64,000 nucleotides of DNA from Pseudomonas fluorescens (GTDB lineage: Bacteria > Pseudomonadota > Gammaproteobacteria > Pseudomonadales > Pseudomonadaceae): contig NZ_MRST01000013.1 in NCBI RefSeq assembly GCF_001902145.1, forward strand, positions 39,735 to 103,734. Reading direction: 5' to 3'. A program made the translations under genes and the position numbers. Of this stretch, positions 43,506 to 52,627 are shown in pieces (the stretch's first letter is position 1; every line of letters begins with the position of its first letter). The notes beneath the pieces were generated by a model. The model was not told the origin of the DNA, ran no database searches, and saw nothing but the letters and a program-made list of their open reading frames with translations.

Positions 43506-44396
43506 TTACCAGTCCAGGGTGATCTGGCTGCGAAAGCTGCGCTCCTGGCCAGTCACCGGGTCGATAAAGCGCACGCCCTGGGCCAGTAGCTTGAGTGGCT
43601 TGGCATAATCGTCCTCGGCATCCTTGATCACCTCGGGGTAGAACGGGTCATTACAGATGCTCGCCCCGAGCGCCGTCATATGCACGCGCAGCTGGTGCTT
43701 CTTACCGGTCACCGGGAACAGGCCGTAGCGCCATAGATCAGCGTTTTTCTCGCGCACCTCTACCGCCGTCTCGGTGTTGCTGGCACCCGGCCCTTCCTGC
43801 ATGCGAAAGAAGGGTTCGCCATCCACCAGACGGCTTTTGTGCACCAACGGGAAGCTGAGGTGCGGCAAGGCCGGTGCGATGGCTTCGTAGAATTTGTCGA
43901 TACGTCGCGTGGGAAACAATTGCTGATAGGCCGAACGGCTGTGCGGGTTGGCCGAGAACAGCACCAACCCCGCCGTGTGCCGGTCGATGCGATGCAGAGG
44001 CACCAGGGCGGGATTGTCCAGGCGCCGGATCAAGCGTCGCAACAAGGTGTGCTCGACGTACTCGCCAGCGGGTGTCACTGGCAGGAAATGCGGTTTGTCC
44101 GCCACCACGAGGTGCTCATCGGCGTACAGGATGCTTTCCAGCACCGGAATCACTTTCTCGTTGGGCACTTCGCGAAAGTAATAGATGCACAAGCCTTCCT
44201 TGTAGCCCAGGCCCAGGCTGATCGGGTTGCCATTGACATCCAGCACCCGGCCGCGAGCAATGCGGTCCAGCCACTGTTCACGGCCAATGGCCGGAAAGTG
44301 TGCGCACAGGCAATCGAGCACCGTCACCCAGGAGCCCGGCGGCAGGTACAGGGTGCTGGCTTGGTGCTGGGAGGGGGAAAAAACGGAAGTGGACAT
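43506..44396 (-). CDS. RluA-family RNA pseudouridine synthase
   Basis: A 296-residue pseudouridine synthase. The catalytic block is PLHRIDRHTAGLVLF with the aspartate of HRID as nucleophile; other family motifs are ILYADEHLVVADKPHFLPVTPAGEY and FPVTGKKHQLRVHMTALGASICNDPFYPE. The N-terminus (VLDCLCAHFPAIGREQWLDRIARGRVLDVNG) is a short S4-like region. I chose the ATG at 44396; a TTG at 44408 is the alternative. The specific RNA target cannot be assigned. Confidence 0.88.
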   Translation of the reverse strand: MSTSVFSPSQHQASTLYLPPGSWVTVLDCLCAHFPAIGREQWLDRIARGRVLDVNGNPISLGLGYKEGLCIYYFREVPNEKVIPVLESILYADEHLVVADKPHFLPVTPAGEYVEHTLLRRLIRRLDNPALVPLHRIDRHTAGLVLFSANPHSRSAYQQLFPTRRIDKFYEAIAPALPHLSFPLVHKSRLVDGEPFFRMQEGPGASNTETAVEVREKNADLWRYGLFPVTGKKHQLRVHMTALGASICNDPFYPEVIKDAEDDYAKPLKLLAQGVRFIDPVTGQERSFRSQITLDW

Positions 44397-44465
44397 GCCG
44401 ACGCTCAAAGCCTGGAAAACAGGCGGGCATTATCGCCCATGGCGCGCGATTGCCTAGGGCCTATC

Positions 44466-44801
44466 TCAGGCCTTGGCCAGTTGAGCCCGCAGCACCGGCG
44501 AGGCGCTCGCCGCCTCGGTGAATTCCTTGAGCCAGCGCAGCACGTCCACCGCTTCCCAACGGCCCGGGTCATACAGCGCGTAGAGCAAGCCCTGATAACC
44601 CACCACATCCAGCTGCTTGTGATAACCGGCGCGCTGGAACAGCGCCTCGATTTCCGCGAAGCAGGTGTTGAAATGCACTTTGTTAAACGGCGTCTTGCCT
44701 TCCGTGACCAGGCCATCGAGGCGCAGCTCGTTCACCGCGTCGCGCACCACATCGGCGGACATGCGATTGACGCTGCTTTTAAGTTGTTCAACATTCACCA
44801 C
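44466..44801 (-). CDS. Conserved hypothetical cytoplasmic protein
   Basis: A 111-residue soluble, mostly helical protein (MVNVEQLKSSVNRMSADVVR..., CFAEIEALFQRAGYHKQLDVVGYQGLLYALYD). It starts at a GTG. I do not recognise a family. Codon use is typical of the chromosome and it lies in a run of minus-strand genes with the glutaredoxin-like gene and the pseudouridine synthase. Confidence 0.7.
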   Translation of the reverse strand: MVNVEQLKSSVNRMSADVVRDAVNELRLDGLVTEGKTPFNKVHFNTCFAEIEALFQRAGYHKQLDVVGYQGLLYALYDPGRWEAVDVLRWLKEFTEAASASPVLRAQLAKA

Positions 44802-44875
44802 GGGCGTTCCCTCTATTCAATCGCTGTACGAATATACAGTAACTTAATATTTGGAAAGCCGCCATCGCATAAATC

Positions 44876-45112
44876 TCAGCGCAGGAAGGCAACCACCTGC
44901 TCGGTGTCGAACGGCCAGTCCAGTTCCGCCCCGGTGTCCGTGCGGCGAAGCACCGGAATCCGCAGGCCGTAGACATCTGTCAGGTCCTCGGGGTCGGTGA
45001 TATCCACCAACTCCACCAGCAGCCCGTGTTCGACGAGCGGCATGACTTCGGCTTCGGCTATCTCACACAGATGGCAACCCAGGGTGCCGAACAGCTGGCA
45101 TTCAGGAAGCAT
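44876..45112 (-). CDS. Glutaredoxin-like small thiol protein
   Basis: A 78-residue thioredoxin-fold protein of the DUF836/glutaredoxin-like type: CQLFGTLGCHLCEIAEAEV with a CHLC redox pair (about residues 13-16), a cis-proline in YGLRIPVLRR and a GAELDWPFD tail. It probably acts in cytoplasmic thiol reduction. ATG at 45112 preferred over an upstream start without homology. Confidence 0.83.
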   Translation of the reverse strand: MLPECQLFGTLGCHLCEIAEAEVMPLVEHGLLVELVDITDPEDLTDVYGLRIPVLRRTDTGAELDWPFDTEQVVAFLR

Positions 45113-45175
45113 GGCGAAAGGACTCGAACAAGAAACGAACGTCCATTCTAATCCCAACAAGCCCCTGTAGGAGCG

Positions 45176-45264
45176 AGCTTGCTCGCGAAAAACTCCCGCG
45201 CGCCGCGTTCACTCAGGAACCGCGCGTTATCGTTGACGTTTTTCGCGAGCAAGCTCGCTCCTAC
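45176..45264. repeat. REPIN (GGAGCGAG class)
   Basis: Inverted REP pair with inner segments CGCGCCGCGTTCACTCAGGA and GCGTTATCGTTGACG; nearly identical in its interior to the REPIN at 60726, showing that the whole roughly 100-base unit is the repeated entity. Confidence 0.9.
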
Positions 45265-45350
45265 GGTGCAAAAAGCCTGATCCAGATCACCATGGCCTAT
45301 AACTGATTCAGCGATTCTCGCGGCTTTTTGCCGCTCGCCCTGCAACGGAG

Positions 45351-47087
45351 ATGCCTGTGTTCACCAACCTGCTGATTATTCTGGCCTCATCCCTGGTAGT
45401 GATTGCGCTGTTTCGCCGGCTGCAACTGCCACCCGTGCTGGGCTACCTGTGCGTAGGCCTGGCAGTGGGCCCCACCGCGCTGGACTGGGTCAATGACAAC
45501 GAAGACCTGCCGGACCTGGCCGAGATGGGTGTGGTATTCCTGCTGTTTTCCCTGGGGCTTGAGTTTTCCCTGTCGAAAATGTTGGCGCTGCGCAGCGCGG
45601 TATTTGGCCTGGGCAGCCTGCAAGTGCTGGGGTGTGGGGCATTGCTGGGCGCTTTGTTGATGGGTTTTGGCCTCGCACCCGGCATCGCGTTGTTGCTGGG
45701 CGCAGGGCTGGCGTTATCGTCCACGGCCATTGTCAGTAAGGAGTTGACCAGCCTCGGTGAAATCTTCAGCAGTCATGGCCAGAATGCGATAGGCGTGTTG
45801 CTGTTCCAGGATGTCGTGGCGGTGTTGCTACTGACACTGGTGCCGGTGTTCGCCGGCAGCAGCGACCAAGCCTGGTACTGGGCGCTGCCGCTGACGTTGG
45901 CTAAGACCGTAGTGCTATTCGTCGGCTTGTTGTTCGCCAGTCGCTGGTTGCTGCCACGGCTATTCCATGAAGTGGCCGCATCTCATTCGGCGGAATTGTT
46001 TGTGCTGCTGGCACTGGTGATTGTCTTGCTCACCGCCTGGCTCACCCACCTGCTGGGCCTGTCCCCTGCCCTTGGTGCGTTCCTGGCCGGCATGTTGCTG
46101 GGCGAGAGTCATTACCGGCACCAGATAGAAGCGGATATCCGCCCGTTTCGCGACATCCTGCTAGGGCTGTTTTTTGTCAGCATCGGTATGCTCATCGACT
46201 TGCAGTTGTTCGTCAGTCACAGCCTGTTGATCCTCGGCCTGACGCTCGCACTGATGCTGGTCAAAGGCATGGTCGTCGCGGCGCTGGTCAAGTGGCGTAA
46301 CAGCGACACCGAAACGGCCTGGCGCAGCGGCCTGGCGCTGGCCCAGGGCGGCGAGTTCTGTTTTGCGCTGATGGCGCAGATGCAGCAGAGCCGATTGATT
46401 CCCGATGAGTTCAACGGCTTGTTACTGGCCGCCACCTTCTGCTCGATGCTGCTGACACCGCTGCTGTTGCGTGCGGCACCGGCCCTCGCCCTGCGCCTGC
46501 ACCGCAAGCCCAACCAGCAAGTGCAACTGGAACACATCACCGCGCTCAACGCCCAACTGCATGGGCACGTGGTGATTTGCGGATATGGCCGGGTAGGCCA
46601 GTCAATCGGGCGCTTTATGCGCCGGGAACAACAGGCGTTTATCGCTCTGGACGACGATCCGGAACGGGTGCAGGAAGCCGCCACCGAGGACAGCAGTGTG
46701 CATTACGGCGACTGCTGCCGTGGTGCATTGCTCAGCGCCGTCGGCCTGGAGCGGGCGCGGTTGGTGGTGATCGCCGTGGACAACAGCGATGTCGCCCTGG
46801 CCGTGCTCAAGGAGGCGCGGCAGATCAACCCAGACGTACCGATCCTGGTGCGCACCCGCGATGACAGCCAGTTGGCTGAACTGAAGGCCGCGGGCGCCAG
46901 CGAAGTAGTGCCCGAGTTGCTGGAGTCGAGCCTGATGCTCGCCGCCCACGCCCTGATCCTGCTAGGCCTGCCGGACCAACAGGTGCAGGCGCGGGTGGAT
47001 GAAGTACGGCACAACCGCTATCGCCTGCTACACGGCTTTTACCCACCCACAAACACTGACGAAGAAGCGTCGATCAGTCCTGACTGA
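45351..47087 (+). CDS. CPA2 family monovalent cation:proton antiporter (Kef/RosB type)
   Basis: A 578-residue protein: twelve or thirteen membrane helices (residues 3-385; LGYLCVGLAVGPTALDWV, LLFSLGLEFSLSKM, LFFVSIGMLIDLQLF) and a C-terminal TrkA-N/RCK domain (about 404-520) with the nucleotide-binding GYGRVGQSIGRFM motif. It exchanges K+ or Na+ for protons under RCK control. The last 14 bases overlap the end of the convergent amtB gene. Confidence 0.92.
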   Translation: MPVFTNLLIILASSLVVIALFRRLQLPPVLGYLCVGLAVGPTALDWVNDNEDLPDLAEMGVVFLLFSLGLEFSLSKMLALRSAVFGLGSLQVLGCGALLGALLMGFGLAPGIALLLGAGLALSSTAIVSKELTSLGEIFSSHGQNAIGVLLFQDVVAVLLLTLVPVFAGSSDQAWYWALPLTLAKTVVLFVGLLFASRWLLPRLFHEVAASHSAELFVLLALVIVLLTAWLTHLLGLSPALGAFLAGMLLGESHYRHQIEADIRPFRDILLGLFFVSIGMLIDLQLFVSHSLLILGLTLALMLVKGMVVAALVKWRNSDTETAWRSGLALAQGGEFCFALMAQMQQSRLIPDEFNGLLLAATFCSMLLTPLLLRAAPALALRLHRKPNQQVQLEHITALNAQLHGHVVICGYGRVGQSIGRFMRREQQAFIALDDDPERVQEAATEDSSVHYGDCCRGALLSAVGLERARLVVIAVDNSDVALAVLKEARQINPDVPILVRTRDDSQLAELKAAGASEVVPELLESSLMLAAHALILLGLPDQQVQARVDEVRHNRYRLLHGFYPPTNTDEEASISPD

Positions 47088-48282
47088 CCGCACCGATCTT
47101 GTGAATCGACAGGTCCGCGCCGTAATACTCCTGTTCCTGGCTCAAGCGCAGCCCTTGCACGCGCTTGATCACGCCGTACACCAGCAAGCCGCCGCCAAAC
47201 GCTACCGCCACGCCCAGCCCGGTGCCGATCAACTGGCTGATCAGGCTCACGCCGCCCAGCCCACCCAGGGCAGCCTGCCCGAAGATGCCGCAGGCAATGC
47301 CTCCCCACACGCCACACAAGCCATGCAATGGCCACACGCCCAGCACGTCGTCGATCTTCCAGCGTACCTGGGCAGCGATAAAGCACCACACGAACAAGCC
47401 ACCAGCGACCACACCCGTGACCAGCGCGCCCACCGGATGCATCAGGTCGGAACCGGCGCAGATTGCCACCAACCCGGCCAAGGGACCGTTGTGCAGAAAA
47501 CCGGGATCGTTACGGCCAATTACCAGGGCAGCCACGGTGCCACCGACCATGGCCATCAGCGAATTGACGGCCACCAGGCCACTGACGCCATTGAGCGTTT
47601 GCGCGCTCATCACGTTGAAGCCGAACCAGCCCACGATCAGAATCCACGAGCCCAGCGCCAGGAAAGGAATGCTCGACGGCGCAAACGCCACCAGGCGCCC
47701 TTCACGATAACGCCCATTGCGCGGGCCCAGCAGCAACACCGCCGCCAGCGCCAGCCAGCCGCCCATGGCGTGAACCACCACGGAGCCGGCAAAGTCGTGG
47801 AAGCTGGCGCCAAAGGTTGCGAGCAGCCAGGCTTGCAGGCCAAGGTTGCCGTTCCATACCAGGCCTTCGAAGAACGGGTAGATAAACGCCACGATCAGCG
47901 CGGTGGCACACAGCTGCGGGGCAAACTTCGCACGCTCGGCAATCCCGCCGGAAATAATTGCCGGAATCGCCGCGGCAAACGTCAGCAGGAAGAAAAACTT
48001 CACCAGGCCGTAGCCATGATCGGCGCTGATCACCGCGGCCGGTTGCAGGAAGCTCACACCGTAGGAGATCCAATAGCCTATAAAGAAATAGGCCAGCGTT
48101 GAAATCGCGAAATCACTGAGGATTTTCGACAAGGCGTTGACTTGGTTCTTCTGCCGTACCGTGCCAACCTCAAGGAAGGCAAAGCCGGCGTGCATGGCCA
48201 GCACCATGACCGCGCCAATCAGGATGAACAGGGTGTTGGAACTGTGGACGAGAGTGTCCACCGCGCTTTGCAAGTTTTCCAT
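47074..48282 (-). CDS. amtB: Ammonium transporter (Amt family), without glnK partner
   Basis: A 402-residue Amt protein with eleven helices. The twin-histidine pore is visible in SFHDFAGSVVVHAMGG and VWPLHGLCGVWGG; GSWILIVGWFGFNVMSA and FAFLEVGTVRQKN are family motifs. I start it at MENLQSAVDTLVHSSNT (48282); the longer frame upstream is not homologous. No glnK/glnB gene adjoins it, unlike the standard glnK-amtB operon, so it is likely a second, differently controlled Amt. Confidence 0.92.
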   Translation of the reverse strand: MENLQSAVDTLVHSSNTLFILIGAVMVLAMHAGFAFLEVGTVRQKNQVNALSKILSDFAISTLAYFFIGYWISYGVSFLQPAAVISADHGYGLVKFFFLLTFAAAIPAIISGGIAERAKFAPQLCATALIVAFIYPFFEGLVWNGNLGLQAWLLATFGASFHDFAGSVVVHAMGGWLALAAVLLLGPRNGRYREGRLVAFAPSSIPFLALGSWILIVGWFGFNVMSAQTLNGVSGLVAVNSLMAMVGGTVAALVIGRNDPGFLHNGPLAGLVAICAGSDLMHPVGALVTGVVAGGLFVWCFIAAQVRWKIDDVLGVWPLHGLCGVWGGIACGIFGQAALGGLGGVSLISQLIGTGLGVAVAFGGGLLVYGVIKRVQGLRLSQEQEYYGADLSIHKIGAVSQD

Positions 48283-48627
48283 GAAGGTTGGCAGGCCTGC
48301 ATCAAGGCAAAAAGCACCAAAGCGGTTCAAGCCAGGGTTTAGCGCACTAAATTGGCACCGCCGGCTTCGCCGTTCTTCAGAGGGCGTGAACCGCTTTAGC
48401 GCAGCGATCAACACAACAGGCCGTTGCCGAAAGGGTTTTTCCGCGAAATTAAGTGATTTAGGGTAAGGTTTTCCAAGGTTTTTACCTCGACCGCCCGGAT
48501 TCAGCGCAGGCTCCAGAACCTGCGCACCAAGGCAAAGCAAAAGCTGTACCAAACAATTGCAATGAACCTTCAGCGAACGCCGCGACTCGAAACCACACGT
48601 ACAGATCAGCTACCCACGGAGATAACC
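48283..48627. other. Divergent intergenic region amtB / DUF883 gene
   Basis: 345 bases holding both promoters. I looked for a sigma-54 -24/-12 element upstream of amtB and found only a poorly spaced GG...GC match. No REP element here. Confidence 0.45.
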
Positions 48628-48942
48628 ATGGCCGGTAAAACAGCAAAGACTGCTCAAGAGATACTGATGGAGGATTTTCAAACCCTGGTCAGCGATACCG
48701 AAAAGTTGCTGGACGACACTGCCGTGCTGGCCGGTGACCAGGCTGACGAGCTGCGCACCAAGATCCACGAGAGCCTGCTCAAGGCCCGCGAGACCCTGCA
48801 ACTGACCGAAGACTCATTGCGCGAGCGCGGCCAGGCGGCGATCACCGCCACCGAAGACTACGTGCAAGCCAACCCATGGCAGTCAGTCGGCATTGCTGCC
48901 GGCGTAGGCTTTTTGATCGGTCTACTGGCTACAAGGCGCTAA
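48628..48942 (+). CDS. DUF883 (ElaB/YqjD-type) membrane-anchored protein
   Basis: A 104-residue protein: amphipathic helical part with heptad-like pattern (EILMEDFQTLVSDTEKLLDDTAVLAGDQADELRTKI) and a C-terminal membrane segment PWQSVGIAAGVGFLIGLLATRR. YqjD/ElaB proteins tether ribosomes to the membrane in stationary phase in E. coli. Start at 48628 with GGAG upstream; first gene of a three-gene operon. Confidence 0.9.
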   Translation: MAGKTAKTAQEILMEDFQTLVSDTEKLLDDTAVLAGDQADELRTKIHESLLKARETLQLTEDSLRERGQAAITATEDYVQANPWQSVGIAAGVGFLIGLLATRR

Positions 48943-48944
48943 CC

Positions 48945-49349
48945 ATGTCTATCGGCGAATCCAGCTCATCCACGAGCGCACATTCCTCAGCAAGCGGTTC
49001 AACTTCCCGACGCCTGGGCGCAGCTGTGCTGGGCTTGCTGCACAGTCATGTCGAGTTGTTCGGCATTGAATTACAAGAGCAAAAGGCCCGTACCGTCAGC
49101 CTTTTGCTGTTTGCCGGCCTGGCGTTGGTGTTTGCCCTGCTGTTGCTGGTGGGGTTGTCGACGCTGGTGATGATCCTGGTGTGGGACACGGGCTATCGCT
49201 TGACCGGCATTATCTGCCTTTGCGTGTTCTATAGCCTGGCCGCTGCGTTCTGCGGTGTGCGCTTGAAGGCGGCGGTGTTCGATGAATCCACGCCCTTCCA
49301 CGCCACGCTTGAAGAACTGGCCAATGATCGGGAGCGCCTGCTGCCATGA
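48945..49349 (+). CDS. YqjE-type phage-holin-superfamily membrane protein
   Basis: A 134-residue protein with a Ser-rich N-terminus and two membrane helices (about 53-77 and 83-107); LGLLHSHVELFGIELQEQKAR and EELANDRERLLP are typical of YqjE (Phage_holin_3_6). Starts two bases after the DUF883 stop; the ATGA overlaps the next gene. Confidence 0.88.
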   Translation: MSIGESSSSTSAHSSASGSTSRRLGAAVLGLLHSHVELFGIELQEQKARTVSLLLFAGLALVFALLLLVGLSTLVMILVWDTGYRLTGIICLCVFYSLAAAFCGVRLKAAVFDESTPFHATLEELANDRERLLP

Positions 49350-49687
49350 GCATGACTGAGATCCCGCAAAATACTTCTCGCCGGGAAATGCGCAAGGCCT
49401 TGATCCGCCTGCGCATGGAAATGCACCGCCAGGAAATCCGTCATGAGTCCCAACAACTCATGGCGCCCTTGCACAAAATGCGCAACATGCGCCACAACTG
49501 GCAGGACAGCCTGGGCATCAAGCACGCGCCGTTGTGGGGCGTGGCGGCGGTAACGCTGATGGGCTTCTTTACCGGCAAGGGTGCCAAGGGCGGCAGTATC
49601 AGCAGCATCACGCGCCTGGTGCGGCTGGGTGCCGGGTTGATCCCGCTGATCAAGTTGGCCATGCAAGGCTCTTCGCGCAAAAGCTGA
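49346..49687 (+). CDS. Small YqjK-position membrane protein
   Basis: A 113-residue protein: basic helical N-terminal half (RREMRKALIRLRMEMHRQEIRHESQQ) and a hydrophobic C-terminal region with two short segments. It occupies the yqjK place after yqjD-yqjE, overlapping the preceding gene by 4 bases, though I see no strong sequence match to YqjK. It ends just before a terminator. Confidence 0.78.
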   Translation: MSMTEIPQNTSRREMRKALIRLRMEMHRQEIRHESQQLMAPLHKMRNMRHNWQDSLGIKHAPLWGVAAVTLMGFFTGKGAKGGSISSITRLVRLGAGLIPLIKLAMQGSSRKS

Positions 49688-49703
49688 CCCTCGTGAGCCG
49701 ATG

Positions 49704-49742
49704 ACCGCAATGACCAGACACCTGCTGGTCATTGCGGTTTTT
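49704..49742 (+). terminator. Terminator of the yqjD/E-type operon
   Basis: Long perfect stem CCGCAATGACCAG / CTGGTCATTGCGG followed by TTTTT. Confidence 0.9.
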
Positions 49743-49851
49743 CGTGCTGCCTGTTAATTGATACCGACGCGGCCGACCGCTGGATTCGCTTGCCCTTGAA
49801 GGCCGAACCGGGAAGCTGGAACTGTCATTCACACTACGGAGAGCCTGCGCC

Positions 49852-51183
49852 TTGGATTGGCCCACCCTGCTAACCCGCGAACGTCTTGGAAAACCCCTGC
49901 ATAGCCCTGAAGAACTGGGCCGCAGCCCCTTCCACAAAGATCACGACCGCATTATTTTCTCCGGCGCGTTCCGGCGCCTGGGACGCAAGACCCAAGTGCA
50001 TCCGGTTTCGAGCAACGACCATATCCACACACGCTTGACCCACTCCCTGGAAGTCAGCTGCGTGGGGCGTTCACTCGGCATGCGCGTGGGCGAAACCCTG
50101 CGTAGCGCCCTGCCCGATTGGTGCGACCCGAGCGATCTGGGCATGGTGGTGCAATCGGCCTGCCTGGCCCATGACATCGGCAACCCGCCATTCGGGCATT
50201 CCGGCGAAGACGCCATTCGCCACTGGTTCCAACAGGCCGCCGGGCGCGGTTGGCTGGATGACATGAGCAGCGCCGAACGCAATGACTTCCTTAACTTCGA
50301 AGGCAATGCCCAGGGCTTTCGGGTACTCACCCAACTTGAATACCATCAGTTCGACGGCGGCACGCGGCTGACCTACGCCACCTTGGGCACGTACCTCAAA
50401 TACCCCTGGACTGCCCGCCACGCCGACTCGCTGGGCTACAAGAAACACAAGTTCGGCTGTTACCAGAGCGAGTTGCCAATTCTTGAGCAGATCGCCCACA
50501 AGCTTGGCCTGCCCCAGTTAGAGGAACAACGCTGGGCGCGTCACCCGCTCGTCTACCTGATGGAGGCAGCCGACGACATCTGCTACGCGTTGATCGACCT
50601 GGAAGATGGCCTGGAAATGGAGCTTCTGCAGTACGCCGAAGTCGAATCGTTGTTGCTAGACCTGGTTGGTGATGACCTGCCACAAACCTATCGCCAGCTG
50701 GGCCCATTGGACTCTCGCCGCCGCAAGCTGGCGATCCTGCGTGGCAAAGCCATCGAGCACCTGACCAACGCGGCTGCGCAGGCGTTTGTCGAACAGCAGG
50801 ACGCCCTGCTGGCCGGCACGCTGCCGGGAGATCTGGTGGAGCATATGCACGGCCCGGCAAAGCGCTGCGTGCTAGATGCCAAGGACATGGCGCGCAAGAA
50901 AATCTTCCAGGACAAGCGCAAGACATTGCATGAAATCGGGGCTTACACCACCCTGGAAATCCTGCTGAACGCGTTCTGCGGCGCGGCCCTTGAACAACAT
51001 GGCGGGCGAACACCATCGTTCAAGAATCGGCGCATTCTCGACTTGCTGGGCAACAGCGCGCCGGACCCGGCCTGGTCACTGCACGCCTCGTTCCTGCGAA
51101 TGATCGACTTCATTGCCGGTATGACCGACAGCTACGCCACCGAAATGGCACGAGAAATGACTGGGCGTTCCAGCCCTCAGTAA
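49852..51183 (+). CDS. dgt: dGTPase-like HD-domain triphosphohydrolase
   Basis: A 443-residue HD-domain protein of the dGTPase family. N-terminal signature [32 protein letters not shown], metal ligands His64 (RLTHSLEV), His107-Asp108 ([16 protein letters not shown]) and a later aspartate in [16 protein letters not shown]. It removes triphosphate from dGTP or other dNTPs. Translation begins at a TTG with GGAGAG ahead, which is unusual but matches the family N-terminus. Confidence 0.92.
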   Translation: MDWPTLLTRERLGKPLHSPEELGRSPFHKDHDRIIFSGAFRRLGRKTQVHPVSSNDHIHTRLTHSLEVSCVGRSLGMRVGETLRSALPDWCDPSDLGMVVQSACLAHDIGNPPFGHSGEDAIRHWFQQAAGRGWLDDMSSAERNDFLNFEGNAQGFRVLTQLEYHQFDGGTRLTYATLGTYLKYPWTARHADSLGYKKHKFGCYQSELPILEQIAHKLGLPQLEEQRWARHPLVYLMEAADDICYALIDLEDGLEMELLQYAEVESLLLDLVGDDLPQTYRQLGPLDSRRRKLAILRGKAIEHLTNAAAQAFVEQQDALLAGTLPGDLVEHMHGPAKRCVLDAKDMARKKIFQDKRKTLHEIGAYTTLEILLNAFCGAALEQHGGRTPSFKNRRILDLLGNSAPDPAWSLHASFLRMIDFIAGMTDSYATEMAREMTGRSSPQ

Positions 51184-51348
51184 CGCTTACATCAGCCCGC
51201 CTGTTCCCTGAAGCGAATCGCCCTACGATGGGAACAGAGCGGACTGATCGAATTCGTACAAGCATCCGAAGAATAATCACGCGCTCCCAACCGACCGACC
51301 GAGCAATTCTACTGCCCCCATCGACGCTTGCCTCACTGTGTGCTTTCT

Positions 51349-51759
51349 ATGCCCAGATACTCTCTTCGTATTCTTTTGGTGGAGGATCACCCGTTTCAAC
51401 TTCTGGCCACCCAATGCCTGCTCAAAAGCTTCGGCTTCGATCAACTGACCCCGGTGGAAAACGCCGAGCAGGCCATACGCACAATGAGCCAGTCCGAACA
51501 TCCCTTTGACCTGATGTTGTGCGACCAATGCCTGCCTGACTTGCCCGGACTTGAACTGGTGGAAATCGCCAGCCGTCGGCGCTTCATTACCAGCGCTATT
51601 CTGTTAAGCGGGTTACCCACGCCAGAACTGATAAGCCTGACAAAACAAGCCTTGCAACGAAGTCTTCCGCTTCTTGGCTATTTATCAAAACCTTTGAACA
51701 AGGACGAACTGGAAAAGTTAATCAGCTTAACTTTTAACCCCCCCCACGTAGGACTTTAA
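51349..51759 (+). CDS. Stand-alone receiver domain, RocR-like but lacking EAL
   Basis: A 136-residue single receiver domain. It reads RILLVEDHPFQLLATQCLLK, with the acidic pocket in VED, the phospho-acceptor aspartate in LMLCDQCLPDLPGLELV, ILLSG, and the conserved lysine in LSKPLNKDELEKLI. Its pattern resembles the receiver of the P. aeruginosa phosphodiesterase response regulator RocR (VLEDEPFQ..., LGKPFSLERI), but the protein stops where the EAL domain would begin. The next genes encode a RocA1-like regulator and RocS1-like hybrid kinase, so it is likely a competing phosphate acceptor in that relay. The ribosome binding site is weak. Confidence 0.8.
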   Translation: MPRYSLRILLVEDHPFQLLATQCLLKSFGFDQLTPVENAEQAIRTMSQSEHPFDLMLCDQCLPDLPGLELVEIASRRRFITSAILLSGLPTPELISLTKQALQRSLPLLGYLSKPLNKDELEKLISLTFNPPHVGL

Positions 51760-51871
51760 ACCTCTCCCTCGACGAAATACGCTACGAAGCCCGCCGTAAA
51801 AACTCAAGCATCCCCCCATGCCACGATTGGGTTCGAAACGCTCACATACGCTGCCGCGACTACCCGACAAC

Positions 51872-51900
51872 TTGTAGGCTTATACCTTTTTAATTGTAGG
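51872..51900. promoter_or_regulatory. Direct-repeat candidate regulator sites (TTGTAGG)
   Basis: Two TTGTAGG heptamers starting 22 bases apart, about two helical turns, about 100-130 bases before the LuxR-type regulator start. The second extends to TTGTAGGAA, similar to EvgA/BvgA-type half sites (TTCCTACA in reverse). Confidence 0.4.
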
Positions 51901-52000
51901 AACTTTCCTGTTTTGCATCTACTGCTCCTGAGCTTCATGCCGTGCCCTTATCTTCTGAGCTAATGTGCCCGCTTTATTTGCACCTGCATGGAATGTGATT

Positions 52001-52627
52001 ATGAACTCAGTTTTTATTATCGATGACCACCCCGTTATCCGGCTTGCTATTCGAATGTTACTGGAGCACGAAGGTTACAAGGTTGTCGGCGAAACAGACA
52101 ACGGGTGCGATGCCATACAAATGGTCCGTGAGTGCCTTCCAGACCTGGTGATTCTGGATATCAGCATCCCGAAACTCGACGGCCTCGAGGTGCTCTGCCG
52201 ATTCAATGCCATGAACACCTCGATGAAAACCCTGGTGCTCACGGCCCAGTGCCCGACGCTATTTGCTACGCGGTGCATGCGCTCGGGCGCCGAAGGCTAC
52301 GTGTGCAAGGAGGGTGACCTGAGCGAGTTGCTGAGCGCCATCCGCGCTGTCCTGTCCGGCTACAACTACTTCCCCAGCCAGGCATTGAGTGGCCCCGGAG
52401 CCGAAGGCATGGATGCTCAGGAGCTGGAACTGTTCAAGTCCGTTAACGACCGTGAGCTGATGGTCCTGCAACTTTTTGCGCAAGGTCGCACTAACAAGGA
52501 AATAGCCAAAGGTATGTTTTTAAGTAACAAGACAGTCAGCACTTATAAAAAGAGACTCATGCAGAAACTCAAAGCCAAATCCTTGGTAGAACTCATCGAG
52601 ATGGCAAAACGAAACGCGCTAGTGTGA
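52001..52627 (+). CDS. LuxR-type response regulator (RocA1/EvgA-like)
   Basis: A 208-residue NarL/FixJ-type regulator: receiver (1-120) with FIIDDHPVIRLAIR and phospho-acceptor aspartate in LVILDISIPKLDGLEV, and a C-terminal LuxR helix-turn-helix (REL MVLQLFAQGRTNKEIAKGMFLSNKTVSTYKKRLMQKL). It is the expected DNA-binding partner of the following BvgS/RocS1-like kinase; the kinase GTG overlaps its stop codon. The start at 52001 matches the family N-terminus. Confidence 0.92.
   Translation: MNSVFIIDDHPVIRLAIRMLLEHEGYKVVGETDNGCDAIQMVRECLPDLVILDISIPKLDGLEVLCRFNAMNTSMKTLVLTAQCPTLFATRCMRSGAEGYVCKEGDLSELLSAIRAVLSGYNYFPSQALSGPGAEGMDAQELELFKSVNDRELMVLQLFAQGRTNKEIAKGMFLSNKTVSTYKKRLMQKLKAKSLVELIEMAKRNALV

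Noticed and set aside
48283..48330. Possible sigma-54 promoter for amtB
   Set aside because: The best GG...GC match has the wrong spacing (8 instead of 10 bases between the two dinucleotides).
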